DNA from: Corynebacterium hylobatis
GTDB taxonomy: Bacteria > Actinomycetota > Actinomycetes > Mycobacteriales > Mycobacteriaceae
DNA length: 64,000 nt
Direction: 5' to 3'
Assembly: GCF_003955685.1 (NCBI RefSeq)
Contig: NZ_RXHJ01000004.1
Coordinates: 1-64,000, forward strand
This document shows, one piece after another, positions 17,753 through 28,872 of this stretch. The position numbers and the translations under genes were made by a program. Numbering within the stretch: position 1 is the first letter of the stretch; each line of letters begins with the position of its first letter. The notes beneath the pieces were generated by a model. That model was not told where the DNA came from and made no database searches. It saw only the letters and a program-made list of their open reading frames with translations.

Positions 17753-18766
17753 GTGACCCGCCCACCAGAATCTCGCCGACGGAGGATCTTGGCCTGGCTG
17801 GCGTTCACCTCTGTCAGCGTTGTGGCAATCGCCTCCACCACCGCGCTGCTGCTCTCCGGCCCCGAGGTGGGCCATTGGCGCAGCGCCGGGGTCCAGGCGA
17901 CCTACGCACAGGCACACGCGGAACTCATTGCGCAGCTGCCCGCACAGCCCGAGCTTCTCGACGTCCCCGTCACCCACGGCACCGTCCGCGTCCTCCACTG
18001 GCCGGGTGGGGGTGACGGTGCGGAACAGGAGCCGGTGCTGCTGATCCCCGGGCGTTCCTCCGGTTCGGCACAGTGGGTGGAGAACCTCCCCGGGTGGATC
18101 GGCACCCGCCCCATCTACGCGCCTGATCCGCTGGGGGACGCCGGCTTCTCCGCCCAGCGGCTGCCCTTCACCGGTATCGGCGACCAGGCCGATGCCTGGG
18201 CGGAGGTCATGGACGGCCTGGGGATCGACGCGGCCCACGTGGTCGGCCACAGTTTCGGTGCCGCCCAGGCCGCCAACCTCGCCGTCCGGCATCCGGAGCG
18301 GATCCGCTCCCTGGCCCTGTTCGAACCGGTGATGGTGCTCGACTCCCCACCTGCCTCCGTCTACTTCTGGGCCACCGTCGCCTCCCTGCCGCTACCGGCC
18401 GCCTGGCGCGAGGAGGCCCTCGCCCGGATCGGGGGCACCACCGCCGATGAGGTGCGTGGGGCAGGCCCCATGGCGGCGCTCATCGACGCCGCCACCAAGG
18501 GCTACGCCGCTGCGCTGCCCACCCCCGGGGTACTGCCCGAGGAGCAGTGGCGGGCGCTCACCACCCCGGTGCGGGTGGACCTGGGTGGCCGGCAGTCACT
18601 CAGTGGTTCCGGGGCGGCCGAACGTGCCCGGGAGCTGCTCCCGCAGGCCACCGTCACCGTCTGGCCCGAAGGCACCCACTCCCTGCCCATGGATCAGCGG
18701 GCGGATTTCGACCTGATCCTGCCCCGATTCTGGGCGGAAGCCGGGTCAGCGGCGACCGGGGACTGA
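17753..18766 (+). CDS. Exported or membrane-anchored alpha/beta hydrolase
   Basis: The 337-residue protein has a positively charged N-terminus and one hydrophobic segment (about residues 12-35, ending LLLSGPEVG), then an alpha/beta hydrolase fold with the nucleophile elbow GHSFGAAQA (Ser about 168), an oxyanion region LLIPGRSSGSAQW and a likely catalytic His in EGTHSLPM near the C-terminus. The substrate is unknown. The second of two neighbouring GTGs was chosen because GAGGAGG lies five bases before it; the first GTG (17747) abuts that sequence. Confidence 0.75.
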   Translation: MTRPPESRRRRILAWLAFTSVSVVAIASTTALLLSGPEVGHWRSAGVQATYAQAHAELIAQLPAQPELLDVPVTHGTVRVLHWPGGGDGAEQEPVLLIPGRSSGSAQWVENLPGWIGTRPIYAPDPLGDAGFSAQRLPFTGIGDQADAWAEVMDGLGIDAAHVVGHSFGAAQAANLAVRHPERIRSLALFEPVMVLDSPPASVYFWATVASLPLPAAWREEALARIGGTTADEVRGAGPMAALIDAATKGYAAALPTPGVLPEEQWRALTTPVRVDLGGRQSLSGSGAAERARELLPQATVTVWPEGTHSLPMDQRADFDLILPRFWAEAGSAATGD

Positions 18767-18779
18767 ACCGGCAGGCACA

Positions 18780-19955
18780 ATGGTGGACATGGATTCGGCG
18801 ACTCTTCTCGATACCGGTGCCGCCCTGCGGGAACGCAGCGGCGAGTTCCGGGACGTGGTGCAGCAGCGCTTCTACCAGGAGGTCCTGGAGGCCCGGCAGG
18901 CCTTCCCCATATCCCTGCGCCACACCCATGTCGAGCTCGCCGCCGCCTGTGCCTGGGTCCTCGAGCGCACCCCGCGCACCGGGGCACTGCCCGCACAGAT
19001 CCTCGACCGGCTGCGCCAGCTCGGCCGGGACCACCGCCGCTACGGCTTCCCCGCCGAGATCTACCCCGCCTTCGCCACCGCTCTGGACCACGGGCTGCAC
19101 ACGTTGGAGGTCCCCGCCGCCGACGCCGCCGCCCGCGCCCTGGCGAGCGTGTGCAAGGTCATGGCCGATGCTGCCCGGAAAACCGACGCACAAGGAGAGG
19201 CCCCGGCCTGGTCCGCTGAGGTTCTCGGCGTGCAGCGGCGCACCCGCCACATCAGCGTCGTGCGTCTGGAGGCCGGCGTACCCGTCCCCTACCGCGCCGG
19301 CCAGCACCTGCCCGTGACCACCACCTACCTGCCCGGTGTATGGCGGATGCTCTCCCCCGCCCTGCCGCCCAACGACTTCGGCCAGCTGGAGTTCCACATC
19401 CGGACCCTGGCGGATTCCGACATATCCCAGCTCCTCGCCCTGCCCAAACCAGGCGACTACTGGCTCTTCGGAACCCCCCGCGGTGACCTGCAGGTCAGCG
19501 GGGAACGCGACGTGCTCATGATCGCCCACGGCACCGGGCTGGCCCCGCTGCGCGCGATCCTCTTCGACATGCTCGACTGGGAGGAGCGTCCCCGGGTCCA
19601 CCTGTTCGTCGCGGCCGACTACCCCGGCGAACTCTACGACCTCATGGGCCTGTGGAACCTGGCGGTGGTCAGCTCCTGGCTGTCGGTGGTGCCCGTCGTC
19701 GAACACCCGAGGGACGCGTGGTGGGTCGGCGCCACCGAGGATTCCCGCACCCCGCGCGGCCTGCACCTGCAGGAGACCGGACAGGTCGGCGAACTGGTGG
19801 CCTCCTACGGCGCGTGGGCCGACCGGGAGGTCCTGGTCGCCGGTGATCCGGAGGGGGTCCACAGCACCGTCGCGGCACTCATCGCCGGTGGCACCCCGGC
19901 CGACCACATTCAGGCGGAGGCCTGGGAACCCACCGAGGAGTGGCCACACCCCTGA
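18780..19955 (+). CDS. Globin-ferredoxin reductase fusion (flavohaemoglobin-like)
   Basis: The 391-residue protein joins an N-terminal globin domain (about 1-135) to an FNR-type FAD/NAD(P) reductase (about 143-385), as in flavohaemoglobins that detoxify NO. The probable proximal haem His is H85 in RDHRRYGFPAEIYP. The reductase has YRAGQHLPV (171-179) and the NAD(P) motif HGTGLAPLRAI (250-260). The FAD motif, RxYS in classical Hmp, reads RMLS (189-192), so the flavin-stacking Tyr is replaced by Leu. NO dioxygenase activity is therefore uncertain. The start is an ATG at 18780; a second ATG at 18789 is possible. Confidence 0.8.
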   Translation: MVDMDSATLLDTGAALRERSGEFRDVVQQRFYQEVLEARQAFPISLRHTHVELAAACAWVLERTPRTGALPAQILDRLRQLGRDHRRYGFPAEIYPAFATALDHGLHTLEVPAADAAARALASVCKVMADAARKTDAQGEAPAWSAEVLGVQRRTRHISVVRLEAGVPVPYRAGQHLPVTTTYLPGVWRMLSPALPPNDFGQLEFHIRTLADSDISQLLALPKPGDYWLFGTPRGDLQVSGERDVLMIAHGTGLAPLRAILFDMLDWEERPRVHLFVAADYPGELYDLMGLWNLAVVSSWLSVVPVVEHPRDAWWVGATEDSRTPRGLHLQETGQVGELVASYGAWADREVLVAGDPEGVHSTVAALIAGGTPADHIQAEAWEPTEEWPHP

Positions 19956-19961
19956 GCCCGC

Positions 19962-20765
19962 CTACAGCACCGGCAGTGTCTTCCGGGCCTTGGTCACCTC
20001 GTCCATGTCCAGGTCCATGACGATGATCTCCGGCTCGTAACCGGCCTCCGCTTCCCGACGCCCCGTCGGCCCCACCACGCACGAATGGCCGATGCCCGTC
20101 GGGCCGCTGGACTGCCCCGCCTGCTCCTGGCCACCCGGGCGGGCCTGACCGGCCGCGACGATCCACGAGGTGGAGTCCAGCGCCCGGGCCGCGGTGAGGG
20201 TGCGCCACTGGTAGAGCTTCTCCGGGCCGTCCATCCAGCTGGTGGGCACCACGATCACCTGAGCACCCCGGCGCGCCAGATCCTGGAACTGCACGGGGAA
20301 ACGGATGTCGTAGCAGGTGGCCACGCCCACGGTAACCCCGTCCACCTCGAAGGTGACCAGCTCGGAGCCGGGTTTGACGGTGTCGGACTCCCGGTAGTCG
20401 AAGGCATCGAAGGTGTGGATCTTGTCGTAGCCCAGGTGGACGTCCGGGCCGGTGACCAGGGCCGTGTTGTACACGCGGTGGAAGGCCCGGCCCTCGCGTT
20501 CGACGGTGTCAGCGGGGCGGAACATCCCGGCGACGACGGTGACCCCGAGCTCCCGGGCCAGCTCGCGTAGGCCGGTGGCGTAGAGGCCGTCCAGCTCCTG
20601 GGCCTGGCTGTCCAGCCGGCCGGCACCGAAGGCATGGCTGGCGGCCTCCGGCAGCACGATGAGGGTGGCACCCCGGGAGGCGGCCTCCCGGATCTGGTCC
20701 CGGGCCAGGGCGAGGTTGTCCACGATATCCCCGCCGGAGGTCAACTGCACGATTCCGATTCGCAT
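19962..20765 (-). CDS. Nitrilase-superfamily carbon-nitrogen hydrolase
   Basis: The 267-residue enzyme has the Glu-Lys-Cys triad of the nitrilase superfamily: Glu40 in LIVLPEA, Lys115 in LGYDKIHTFDAF and Cys151 in VGVATCYDIRFP. It should hydrolyse an amide or related C-N bond. The DKIHTFDAF and CYDIRFP context resembles the Nit/omega-amidase branch, but the substrate is not certain. The start MRIGIVQLTS is an ATG; a longer frame lacks homology. It converges on the globin-reductase gene with a 6-base gap and is divergent from the small helical protein at 20856. Confidence 0.85.
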   Translation of the reverse strand: MRIGIVQLTSGGDIVDNLALARDQIREAASRGATLIVLPEAASHAFGAGRLDSQAQELDGLYATGLRELARELGVTVVAGMFRPADTVEREGRAFHRVYNTALVTGPDVHLGYDKIHTFDAFDYRESDTVKPGSELVTFEVDGVTVGVATCYDIRFPVQFQDLARRGAQVIVVPTSWMDGPEKLYQWRTLTAARALDSTSWIVAAGQARPGGQEQAGQSSGPTGIGHSCVVGPTGRREAEAGYEPEIIVMDLDMDEVTKARKTLPVL

Positions 20766-20794
20766 GGCACCCACAGTATGTGGATGGGCGGTGG

Positions 20795-20803
20795 TTATCC
20801 ACA
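20795..20803 (+). promoter_or_regulatory. Solitary DnaA box (TTATCCACA)
   Basis: TTATCCACA matches the strongest DnaA-binding consensus exactly and lies in the 90-base divergent promoter region. A single 9-mer can occur by chance. Confidence 0.35.
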
Positions 20804-20855
20804 GGTTCGCGGGCACCCGGTTGGCGTGGCCGCGGTCACGGCCCACACTGACGGC

Positions 20856-21110
20856 ATGAACCAGATACAGCTGACCGCAGCCACCTTCGACCACCTGAGC
20901 TCCCTGCTGCGCCCCATTTCCGAACCCCCGTCGCCGGAGCTACCCCCAGGTTCGCGTACCGCCGCGGCCCTGCACCGCGCCGGGATCGCCTGGACCGGTA
21001 CCCACCGCCGGGCGGATGAGGCGCTGCGCGGGCATGTCCGGGAGGTCTGCGATCTCCTCTCCCGTGCCCGGGACCACGATTCCCGGCTCGCTGCCCGACT
21101 GGATATCTGA
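20856..21110 (+). CDS. Small helical partner of the DUF1023 hydrolase
   Basis: This 84-residue, mostly helical protein has no recognisable motif. Its size, helical composition and position directly before a DUF1023 hydrolase resemble the small proteins that precede such hydrolases in mycolic-acid bacteria, some of which look like type VII secretion partners; that link is inference. The ATG start is supported by codon use and by the one-base TGATG overlap with the next gene. It is divergent from the nitrilase-family gene. Confidence 0.6.
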   Translation: MNQIQLTAATFDHLSSLLRPISEPPSPELPPGSRTAAALHRAGIAWTGTHRRADEALRGHVREVCDLLSRARDHDSRLAARLDI

Positions 21111-22303
21111 TGCGTATCGACGCCCCTTCCCTGCGCCACGCCGCCCGACGCCTCACCGTCGACGCCGACTGGCTCGTGGGGCAGGCGGAATGGCTGTCCC
21201 GCAGTTTCGATGAGCTGCCCGCCACCGGTTTCCGGGGTCAGGCCGCGGAGGCCGCGGTGAACCGCCTCCATGTTCTGGCCCGGCCGATGACGGCCCCACC
21301 TGCTCAGATGCTGCGGGTGGCGCAGGTGTTGTCGGTGACGGCCGGGCTGCAGGAGGAACTGGACGCCGCGGAGGTACGGGCCCGTGGGCTGGTCGCCGGC
21401 TATGCGGGGGCTGCCGACGCGCTCAGTCTGCTGCTGCATAATCTCCGCGTGCTGGGAGATCTGCTCGACTACGCCTGCGCCCGGCAGATCGATCTGCTGT
21501 GCACCCCGGTGCAGGTTGAGGAGCCGACCCGCCTCGGTGACACCCCGGACCTGGAGGTGGCGGCCGTCCATGAGCTCAACCTGCTCACCGCGCCTGAGGC
21601 TGTGCAACTGCTGGCCCTGGAACAGCCTGACCTGCAGATCCTGGAGGTGGCTGACGGGCGCCTGGTGGCCGCGGTGGGCGATCTCGCCACGGCCCCGTCG
21701 GTGACCACCATCGTGGCCGGGGTGGGCTCCTCCGATCCTGCAGGGCTGCCGGTCCACCTCAACCGGGCGCGCACTGTCGCCGCCGCCACGGGTGGGGCGG
21801 CGGTCCTGTGGCTGGGCTACCACGCCCCGGTGCAGGCTACCCATGCACTCGCACAGGAACCGGCCCGGGCGGCGGGCACGGAACTACAGCTCTTCCAGCG
21901 GGAGCTGACCCGGCGTTTCCCCGGTCAGCGCCGCATCGTGGTCGGCCACAGCTACGGTTCCGTAGTGGCAGGGAAGGCGGCATCGGCAGGCGGTGGGCTC
22001 TACGCGGATGACCTCATCCTCATCGGCAGCCCGGGCGCCGGTGTGGCCCGTGCCGGGGAACTGACGCTGCTGGGTGACCGGCCGCAGATCCACGCCATGA
22101 CGAACCCCTCCGACCCGATCGGAATGACCGTGACGGAGGGGGCGGGTGTCCACGGGCCGGATCCCACCGCCCCGGGTTTCGGGGCCCGGGTCTGGCCGGG
22201 TGACAGCTCCGGGGACCACAGCAGTTACTGGGCGGACCCGGTGTTTCTGGCGCGGCTGGGGGAACTGGCGGATCAGAAGAAGCCGGCGGCATCCTCGGAG
22301 TAG
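21110..22303 (+). CDS. DUF1023 alpha/beta hydrolase with WXG-like N-terminus
   Basis: The 397-residue protein has a helical N-terminal half (about 1-150) with a WXG100-like pattern, [20 protein letters not shown] at about 26-45, where FRG takes the place of WxG. A DUF1023-type alpha/beta hydrolase domain follows, with the nucleophile motif [12 protein letters not shown] near residue 280, LIGSPGAGV, and a likely catalytic His in SSGDHSSYW near the C-terminus. The architecture suggests an exported or type VII-associated esterase or lipase, by inference. It starts inside the stop of the small gene and overlaps the convergent aldehyde dehydrogenase by 31 bases. Confidence 0.75.
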   Translation: MRIDAPSLRHAARRLTVDADWLVGQAEWLSRSFDELPATGFRGQAAEAAVNRLHVLARPMTAPPAQMLRVAQVLSVTAGLQEELDAAEVRARGLVAGYAGAADALSLLLHNLRVLGDLLDYACARQIDLLCTPVQVEEPTRLGDTPDLEVAAVHELNLLTAPEAVQLLALEQPDLQILEVADGRLVAAVGDLATAPSVTTIVAGVGSSDPAGLPVHLNRARTVAAATGGAAVLWLGYHAPVQATHALAQEPARAAGTELQLFQRELTRRFPGQRRIVVGHSYGSVVAGKAASAGGGLYADDLILIGSPGAGVARAGELTLLGDRPQIHAMTNPSDPIGMTVTEGAGVHGPDPTAPGFGARVWPGDSSGDHSSYWADPVFLARLGELADQKKPAASSE

Positions 22304-23793
22304 GAGACGAGGAGGTTCTTCGTCTGCTGGTAGTGCGCGAGCATCATGAGGTGGTTCTCGCGGCCGATGCCGGACTCCTTGTAGCCGCCGAAGGCGGAGT
22401 GGGCCGGGTAGGTGTGGTACTGGTTGACCCACACGCGGCCCGCCTGGATGTCACGGCCGGCGCGGTAGGCGATGTTGCCGTTGCGGGCCCACACGCCGGC
22501 ACCCAGCCCGAAGTTGGTGTCGTTGGCGATGCGGATGGCCTCGTCGTAGTCCTTGAAGGTGGCCACCGAGAGCACCGGTCCGAAGATCTCCTCCTGGAAG
22601 ATACGCATGTCGTTGGTGCCCTTGAACACGGTCGGCTCGATGTAGAAGCCCTTGTCCAGGCCCTCGATCTGCTTGACGCTGCCGCCGGTGAGGGTCTCTG
22701 CGCCCTCCTGCGGGCCGAGCTCCAGGTAGCCGGAGATCTTGTCCATCTGCTCCTGGGAGGCCTGCGCGCCGATCTGGGTCTCGGTGTCGAGCGGATTGCC
22801 CTGCTTGATGCTCTTGACACGCTCCACGGCCAGGGCCAGGAAGTCATCGGCGATGGACTCGTGGACCAGCGCGCGGGAGGGGCAGGTGCAGATCTCACCC
22901 TGGTTGAGGGCGAACATGGCGAAGCCCTCGAGGCACTTGTCCCGGAAGGCGTCGTCCTTATCCATGATGTCCGGGAAGAAGATGGACGGGGATTTGCCGC
23001 CCAGTTCGAGGGTGACCGGGATGATCTTGTCGGCCGCGGCCTTGTTGATGATCTTGCCGACGCCGGTGGAGCCGGTGAAGGCGATCTTCGCGATGCGGTC
23101 CGAACCCGACAGTGCCGAGCCGGCCTCGTCGCCGAGGCCGTTGACGATGTTGAGCACACCGGCCGGCAGCAGATCCGCGATCTTCTCCACGAGGTAGAGC
23201 AGGGACGCCGGGGTCTGCTCTGCGGGCTTGAGCACGATGGCGTTGCCGGCGGCCAGGGCCGGGGCGATCTTCCAGGTGGCCATGAGGATGGGGAAGTTCC
23301 ACGGGATGATCTGGGCGACCACACCGAGGGGCTCGTTGAAGTGGTAGGCCACGGTGTTCTCGTCGAGCTGCGACAGACGCCCCTCCTGGGCACGCAGGGC
23401 ACCGGCGAAGTAGCGGAAGTGGTCGACGGCCAGGGGGATGTCGGCGGCAAGGGTCTCGCGGACGGATTTTCCGTTGTCCCAGGTCTCGGCGACGGCGATC
23501 TCCTCGAGGTTCTCCTCGATGCGGTCGGCGATGCGGTGGAGGATCAGCGCGCGTTCGGCTGCGGAGGTCTTCCCCCAGGCCGGGGCGGCTTTGTGGGCGG
23601 CGTCGAGGGCCAGCTCGATGTCGGCGGCCTTGCCTCGGGCGACCTGACAGAAGACCTCGCCGGTAACCGGGGTGATGTTGTCCATGTACTCGCCGTCCAC
23701 CGGGGCCACCCACTCGCCGCCGATGAAGTTGTCGTAGCGCTCAGGGTAGTTGACGATCGAACCCTCGGTACCGGGGTTGGCGTAGACAGTCAT
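22273..23793 (-). CDS. ald: NAD(P)-dependent aldehyde dehydrogenase (acetaldehyde type)
   Basis: The 506-residue enzyme oxidises an aldehyde to the acid. It has [17 protein letters not shown] (cofactor/substrate region), FTGSTGVGK, the general base in LELGGKSP, and the catalytic Cys in [11 protein letters not shown]. The length, the [21 protein letters not shown] ending and its position next to hspR match the AcoD/ExaC group and the acetaldehyde dehydrogenase Ald of C. glutamicum, from which the symbol is inferred. The start [10 protein letters not shown] has AAAGGA upstream. A TAGGGT -10 and a GlxR-like palindrome lie upstream. Confidence 0.85.
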   Translation of the reverse strand: MTVYANPGTEGSIVNYPERYDNFIGGEWVAPVDGEYMDNITPVTGEVFCQVARGKAADIELALDAAHKAAPAWGKTSAAERALILHRIADRIEENLEEIAVAETWDNGKSVRETLAADIPLAVDHFRYFAGALRAQEGRLSQLDENTVAYHFNEPLGVVAQIIPWNFPILMATWKIAPALAAGNAIVLKPAEQTPASLLYLVEKIADLLPAGVLNIVNGLGDEAGSALSGSDRIAKIAFTGSTGVGKIINKAAADKIIPVTLELGGKSPSIFFPDIMDKDDAFRDKCLEGFAMFALNQGEICTCPSRALVHESIADDFLALAVERVKSIKQGNPLDTETQIGAQASQEQMDKISGYLELGPQEGAETLTGGSVKQIEGLDKGFYIEPTVFKGTNDMRIFQEEIFGPVLSVATFKDYDEAIRIANDTNFGLGAGVWARNGNIAYRAGRDIQAGRVWVNQYHTYPAHSAFGGYKESGIGRENHLMMLAHYQQTKNLLVSYSEDAAGFF

Positions 23794-23843
23794 GTCGGTG
23801 AGTCCTTTCACGGAGGATGTGCGGTCTGCCACCACACCCTACC

Positions 23844-23859
23844 TGTGCCCCAGGACACA
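23844..23859. promoter_or_regulatory. GlxR-like palindrome upstream of ald
   Basis: TGTG-N8-CACA fits the outer half-sites of the CRP-type regulator GlxR (TGTGA-N6-TCACA), with the fifth positions not conserved. It lies just upstream of the minus-strand -10 (TAGGGT, 23841 to 23836). C. glutamicum ald is known to respond to carbon-source regulators. Confidence 0.4.
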
Positions 23860-23939
23860 GTTGCGAAGATCTGTGGACATTATCCGCGAAGGGGGTGACT
23901 AGCAGAGTTCACAACCGCACAGGCAGGAAGGCTCCGAGG

Positions 23940-23986
23940 AAAAAGGGACCCGCGGCCACCCCCTCAGCAGGGGCGGACGCGGGCCT
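23940..23986 (-). terminator. Intrinsic terminator of the dnaK operon
   Basis: On the minus strand GGCCCGCG pairs with CGCGGGTC around an inner GC-rich stem, followed by TTTTT. It lies just beyond the hspR stop. Confidence 0.75.
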
Positions 23987-24001
23987 TGGGAAGATCCTGG
24001 T

Positions 24002-24448
24002 TCACGCCTGGCGGCGGCGCCGCACACGGCGGGGTTCCCACATCACAATCGCGGTGGAACGCGGCACGTGGACGAGTTCCCCGCCCCGGACACCACTGCG
24101 GCCGCGCAACCGTTCCTTCTCTGCACGCAGCTCCTCCACCTCAGCGCGGAGACGTTCGTTCTCCTCGGAGAGCTCGATGATCGCCTTGATACCGGCCAGG
24201 TTCACGCCCTCCTCCTGGGAGAGCTGCTGAATCCAGCGCAGGAGGGCGACATCCTTGCGGGAGTAGCGGCGCCCACCACCTGTGGTGCGGCGCGGGGTGA
24301 CCAGTCCCATGCGGTCGTAGGTGCGCAGGGTCTGGGCGTGCATGCCGGCCAGCTCGGCGGCCACCGAGATGACGAAGACCTCGCCCAGCTCCTCCGTCGA
24401 CGATTTTTCCTTGGCCTTTCCACCGGCCTTGTCACTGTCACCGATCAC
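24002..24448 (-). CDS. hspR: Heat-shock repressor HspR (MerR family)
   Basis: HspR is a MerR-type repressor that binds HAIR operators, with DnaK as a co-repressor in related actinobacteria. In this 148-residue protein the winged-helix region VFVISVAAELAGMHAQTLRT followed by YDRMGLVTPRRTTGGGRRYS (about residues 24-63) is clear, then a coiled coil (LSEENERLRAEVEELRAEKE) for dimerisation. The start is a GTG with GAGGAGG upstream at about 11 bases. It is the last gene of dnaK-grpE-dnaJ-hspR, 25 bases after dnaJ, giving autoregulation through the HAIR site before dnaK. Confidence 0.93.
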   Translation of the reverse strand: MIGDSDKAGGKAKEKSSTEELGEVFVISVAAELAGMHAQTLRTYDRMGLVTPRRTTGGGRRYSRKDVALLRWIQQLSQEEGVNLAGIKAIIELSEENERLRAEVEELRAEKERLRGRSGVRGGELVHVPRSTAIVMWEPRRVRRRRQA

Positions 24449-24473
24449 AGGTCATACACCTCCTCACACTCTG

Positions 24474-25661
24474 CTATCTGTTCCCGGACCACCCGGTGCG
24501 CGGGTTGAATCCTGAGTCCTTCTCCGCCTGCGCATAGGTGCGCAGGGCACTGGTGGCGGCGGCGTCGAGGTTCTTCGGCACCGTCACCTCCACGGTGACC
24601 AGGAGGTCACCGGCGGTGCCGCCGCTCTTGGGCACGCCTCGGCCCCGGACACGCAGGGTGCGTCCGCTGGGTGTGCCGGCGGGCACCTTCACCTTCACCG
24701 GTGCGTCGAGGGTCGGGACCGTGACGGTGTCGCCGAGGGCAAGCTCCGCGAAGGAAACGGGCACGGTCACCTCGAGGTCATCACCGGAGCGGGTGAACAC
24801 CTTGTCGGCGCGCACGTGCACGGTGACGAAGAGATCGCCGGCAGGCTTGCCCTGCGGCCCCGCTTCGCCCTGCCCGGCCAGCCGGACCTTCTGCCCGTCG
24901 ATGACACCGGCCGGGATGCGGACGGTGAGCTGGCGGGTACGTCGGACCGTGCCGGAACCGTGGCAGGTGGTGCACGGGTCCGTGATCACCTGACCCGTGC
25001 CATCGCAGTTGGTGCATGGGGCGGAGAAGCCGAAGGCACCGCGGTTCTCCGAGGTGAAACCGGAGCCGTGGCACACGGAGCATGCGGTGGGATTGCCCGA
25101 TTTCGAGCCTGAGCCGTGGCAGGTGTTGCAGGGGGCGTCGCCGGTCAGCTGAAGGGGAATCGTGGTCCCCTTGGCCGCCTCCCGGAAGTCCAGGGTGATC
25201 TCCGTCTCGACGTCCGCTCCCCGCGTCGGCCGAGCTGTGTGGCGAGCACCGCCGCCGCGGTTGAAAAGGCCACCGAAGATATCGCCCAGACCGCCGTCCG
25301 CAGAAAATCCTCCACCGGATCCTCGTCCGAAGATGTCCGAGGGGTCGAAGTCCTCCGTCTGGCGAAACCCGCCGGGGAATCCGGCGCCTCCGCCTCCGCC
25401 GAAACCACCGAAGCCGCCGGAGCGCAGCATCGACTTCAGCTCGTCGTATTCCTTGCGGCGGGTCTCGTCGCCGATGACGTCGTATGCCTCGGCCGCCTTC
25501 TTGAAGCGTTCCTCGGCGGCCTTGTCACCGGGGTTCTTGTCGGGGTGGTTCTCCCGGGCGAGCTTCCGGTAGGCCTTCTTGATGTCGTCTGCGGAGGCGG
25601 ATGAGGAGACCCCCAGATCCGCGTAGTAGTTCTTGTCTGCCCATTCGCGTTGAACAGTCAC
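24474..25661 (-). CDS. dnaJ: Chaperone DnaJ (Hsp40)
   Basis: DnaJ delivers unfolded proteins to DnaK and stimulates its ATPase. The 395-residue type I protein has a J domain (about 10-75) with the HPD motif, a Gly/Phe-rich segment, and a zinc-binding domain with four CxxCxGxG repeats: [24 protein letters not shown] and CTTCHGSG. The C-terminal peptide-binding domains follow. The start is a GTG with AGGAGG upstream. A 144-base gap to grpE contains an AT-rich stretch that could hold an internal promoter (for example the TACAGAAT region). Confidence 0.95.
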   Translation of the reverse strand: MTVQREWADKNYYADLGVSSSASADDIKKAYRKLARENHPDKNPGDKAAEERFKKAAEAYDVIGDETRRKEYDELKSMLRSGGFGGFGGGGGAGFPGGFRQTEDFDPSDIFGRGSGGGFSADGGLGDIFGGLFNRGGGARHTARPTRGADVETEITLDFREAAKGTTIPLQLTGDAPCNTCHGSGSKSGNPTACSVCHGSGFTSENRGAFGFSAPCTNCDGTGQVITDPCTTCHGSGTVRRTRQLTVRIPAGVIDGQKVRLAGQGEAGPQGKPAGDLFVTVHVRADKVFTRSGDDLEVTVPVSFAELALGDTVTVPTLDAPVKVKVPAGTPSGRTLRVRGRGVPKSGGTAGDLLVTVEVTVPKNLDAAATSALRTYAQAEKDSGFNPRTGWSGNR

Positions 25662-25805
25662 TGGGCATCTCCTCCTTTCTGAAACGGATTCTCTCGTTGT
25701 TCCTGTAATTATTCTGTATCACGGGTGAAAATGGGTGCACCGCCACCCGAGGGCGGCTGGAGGTGCGTCTCGGACGGCGGTGCAGGTCGGGGTGGAACCC
25801 CCGGA

Positions 25806-26464
25806 TTATTCGGCGGTGTCGGCCGGATCCGCGATGATGACCATCGCGTTGCGGACGACCTTGTCGCTGAAGCGGTAGCCGTGCCGCAGGACGGTGCCGA
25901 GCACCTTCTCCTCACCCGAGGACAGGTCCTGCACCGCCTCGTGGATCTCCGGGTCGAAGGCCTCGCCCTCCGCACCGAAGGGCTCGAGCTTGAGCCCCTT
26001 GACGGTGTCGGTGAATTTATCGGCGAAAGCCTTGAGCGGACCGTGGTCGAGGTCCCCGTGCTTGGCGGCCAGCTCCAGGTCATCGAGGATCGGCAGCAGC
26101 TGGGTCAGCACCGACGCCTTGGCGGAGTCGATGATTCCCTGGCGGTCACGTTCGGTACGCCGACGGTAGTTGGCGTACTCCGCGCTCACACGCTGCAGAT
26201 CCTCGGTGCGCTCGGCGAGCTGCGCCTCGATGTCGGAGACTTCCCCGTCGCCGTCGGCGTCGGGATCCATCGGCGGAACCCCACCCTCCGCCTCCGCGAA
26301 GGCGGCCTCGATCTCGGCCTGCAGGGCAGCGTCGATCTCGGGGTCGGCGTCCTGGGCACGGGCAGCTTCGTCGGCGGCGGCCTCGGCACGCTCAGCCGAG
26401 GTCGCCTCCGGGTCGGTGTGCTCCGGGTCTCCCGGGTTGTCGGGCATCGGGTTGGGGTCCGTCA

Positions 26465-26465
<1 letters not shown>
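25806..26465 (-). CDS. grpE: Nucleotide exchange factor GrpE
   Basis: GrpE releases ADP from DnaK. The 219-residue protein has an acidic, low-complexity N-terminus (about 1-75), a long helix ([31 protein letters not shown]) and the beta-wing ending [20 protein letters not shown], the GrpE signature. The start is a GTG that overlaps the dnaK stop by one base (TAGTG), so translation is coupled. Confidence 0.95.
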
Positions 26466-28333
<1,868 letters not shown>

Positions 28334-28365
28334 ATTGTTTTCCTCCTGTTTAAGCGGGCTTCCTT

Positions 28366-28390
28366 AAGTTGATTGCCTGAGGCTCAACTT
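28366..28390. promoter_or_regulatory. Inverted repeat in the dnaK leader
   Basis: AAGTTGA-N11-TCAACTT is a perfect 7-bp inverted repeat about 35 bases before the dnaK ATG. Its spacing differs from the HAIR N7, so it may be a hairpin or a diverged operator. Confidence 0.4.
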
Positions 28391-28413
28391 CCGGCACCCA
28401 CCCTAGCAGATGC

Positions 28414-28434
28414 CTTGAGCCGACCGCACTCAAG
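28414..28434. promoter_or_regulatory. HAIR operator of dnaK
   Basis: CTTGAGC-N7-ACTCAAG differs from the HAIR consensus at one base and lies just downstream of the SigH-type -10. Confidence 0.85.
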
Positions 28435-28446
28435 CTTACATTCCGT

Positions 28447-28475
28447 ACAACGGCGCTCCACGCAAAGTTGTTCCC
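28447..28475 (-). promoter_or_regulatory. SigH-type promoter of dnaK
   Basis: On the minus strand GGGAAC (28475 to 28470), 18 bases, then GTTGT (28451 to 28447) matches the GGAA-N17-20-GTT consensus of the stress sigma factor SigH. Confidence 0.7.
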
Positions 28476-28598
28476 GGCTGACTCAACTTATTTTGTTTCC
28501 GCTGCTCAGAGTGACCGGCCGGCCTCGCCCCAGGCGCACCCGGGGGCGCACAGCCACGCCAGCGCACGCATCCACTGCGCCGCGACGACCCGCAGTTC

Positions 28599-28703
28599 TC
28601 AGTGCAGTACCTCCACCGCGTGGTGCGTGAAGGCCTCGACGGGTTCTGCACCGGGGGCGGTCTGCGGCCCGGCGGAGAAGACGAGGACATCCATACCGCC
28701 CAT
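28599..28703 (-). CDS. Possible 34-residue small protein or gene remnant
   Basis: A 35-codon frame starting at an ATG encodes a short peptide (MGGMDVLVFSAGPQTAPGAE and a further 14 residues) with strongly GC3-biased codons like real genes of this genome. No Shine-Dalgarno is obvious and I do not recognise the product. It could be a microprotein or the remains of a larger gene. Confidence 0.25.
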   Translation of the reverse strand: MGGMDVLVFSAGPQTAPGAEPVEAFTHHAVEVLH

Positions 28704-28797
28704 AGAGCCAGACTGCCACCGCACCGCAAGAGGAAGCGCAGGATGAGGGGAGGAAACAGATCCGGGTGACAACCGCCATGGACACCCCCGCAGCCCT

Positions 28798-28803
28798 ATA
28801 CTG
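28798..28803 (+). promoter_or_regulatory. -10 box (TATACT) upstream of putA
   Basis: TATACT is a good -10 element. It implies a leader of about 180 bases before the putA ATG at 28992. No matching -35 is clear. Confidence 0.45.
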
Positions 28804-28843
28804 GCGGGGAGCGATACAGATCACGTTCTTCCGTGCCTCCCCT

Positions 28844-28859
28844 GCCCCGTGCGGGGCAT
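28844..28859 (+). promoter_or_regulatory. Small hairpin in the putA leader
   Basis: TGCCCC-GTGC-GGGGCA forms a compact 6-bp stem in the predicted 5' leader, just before an AGGAG and short GTG-started frames. Confidence 0.4.
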
Positions 28860-28872
28860 ATCCAGGAGAAAG

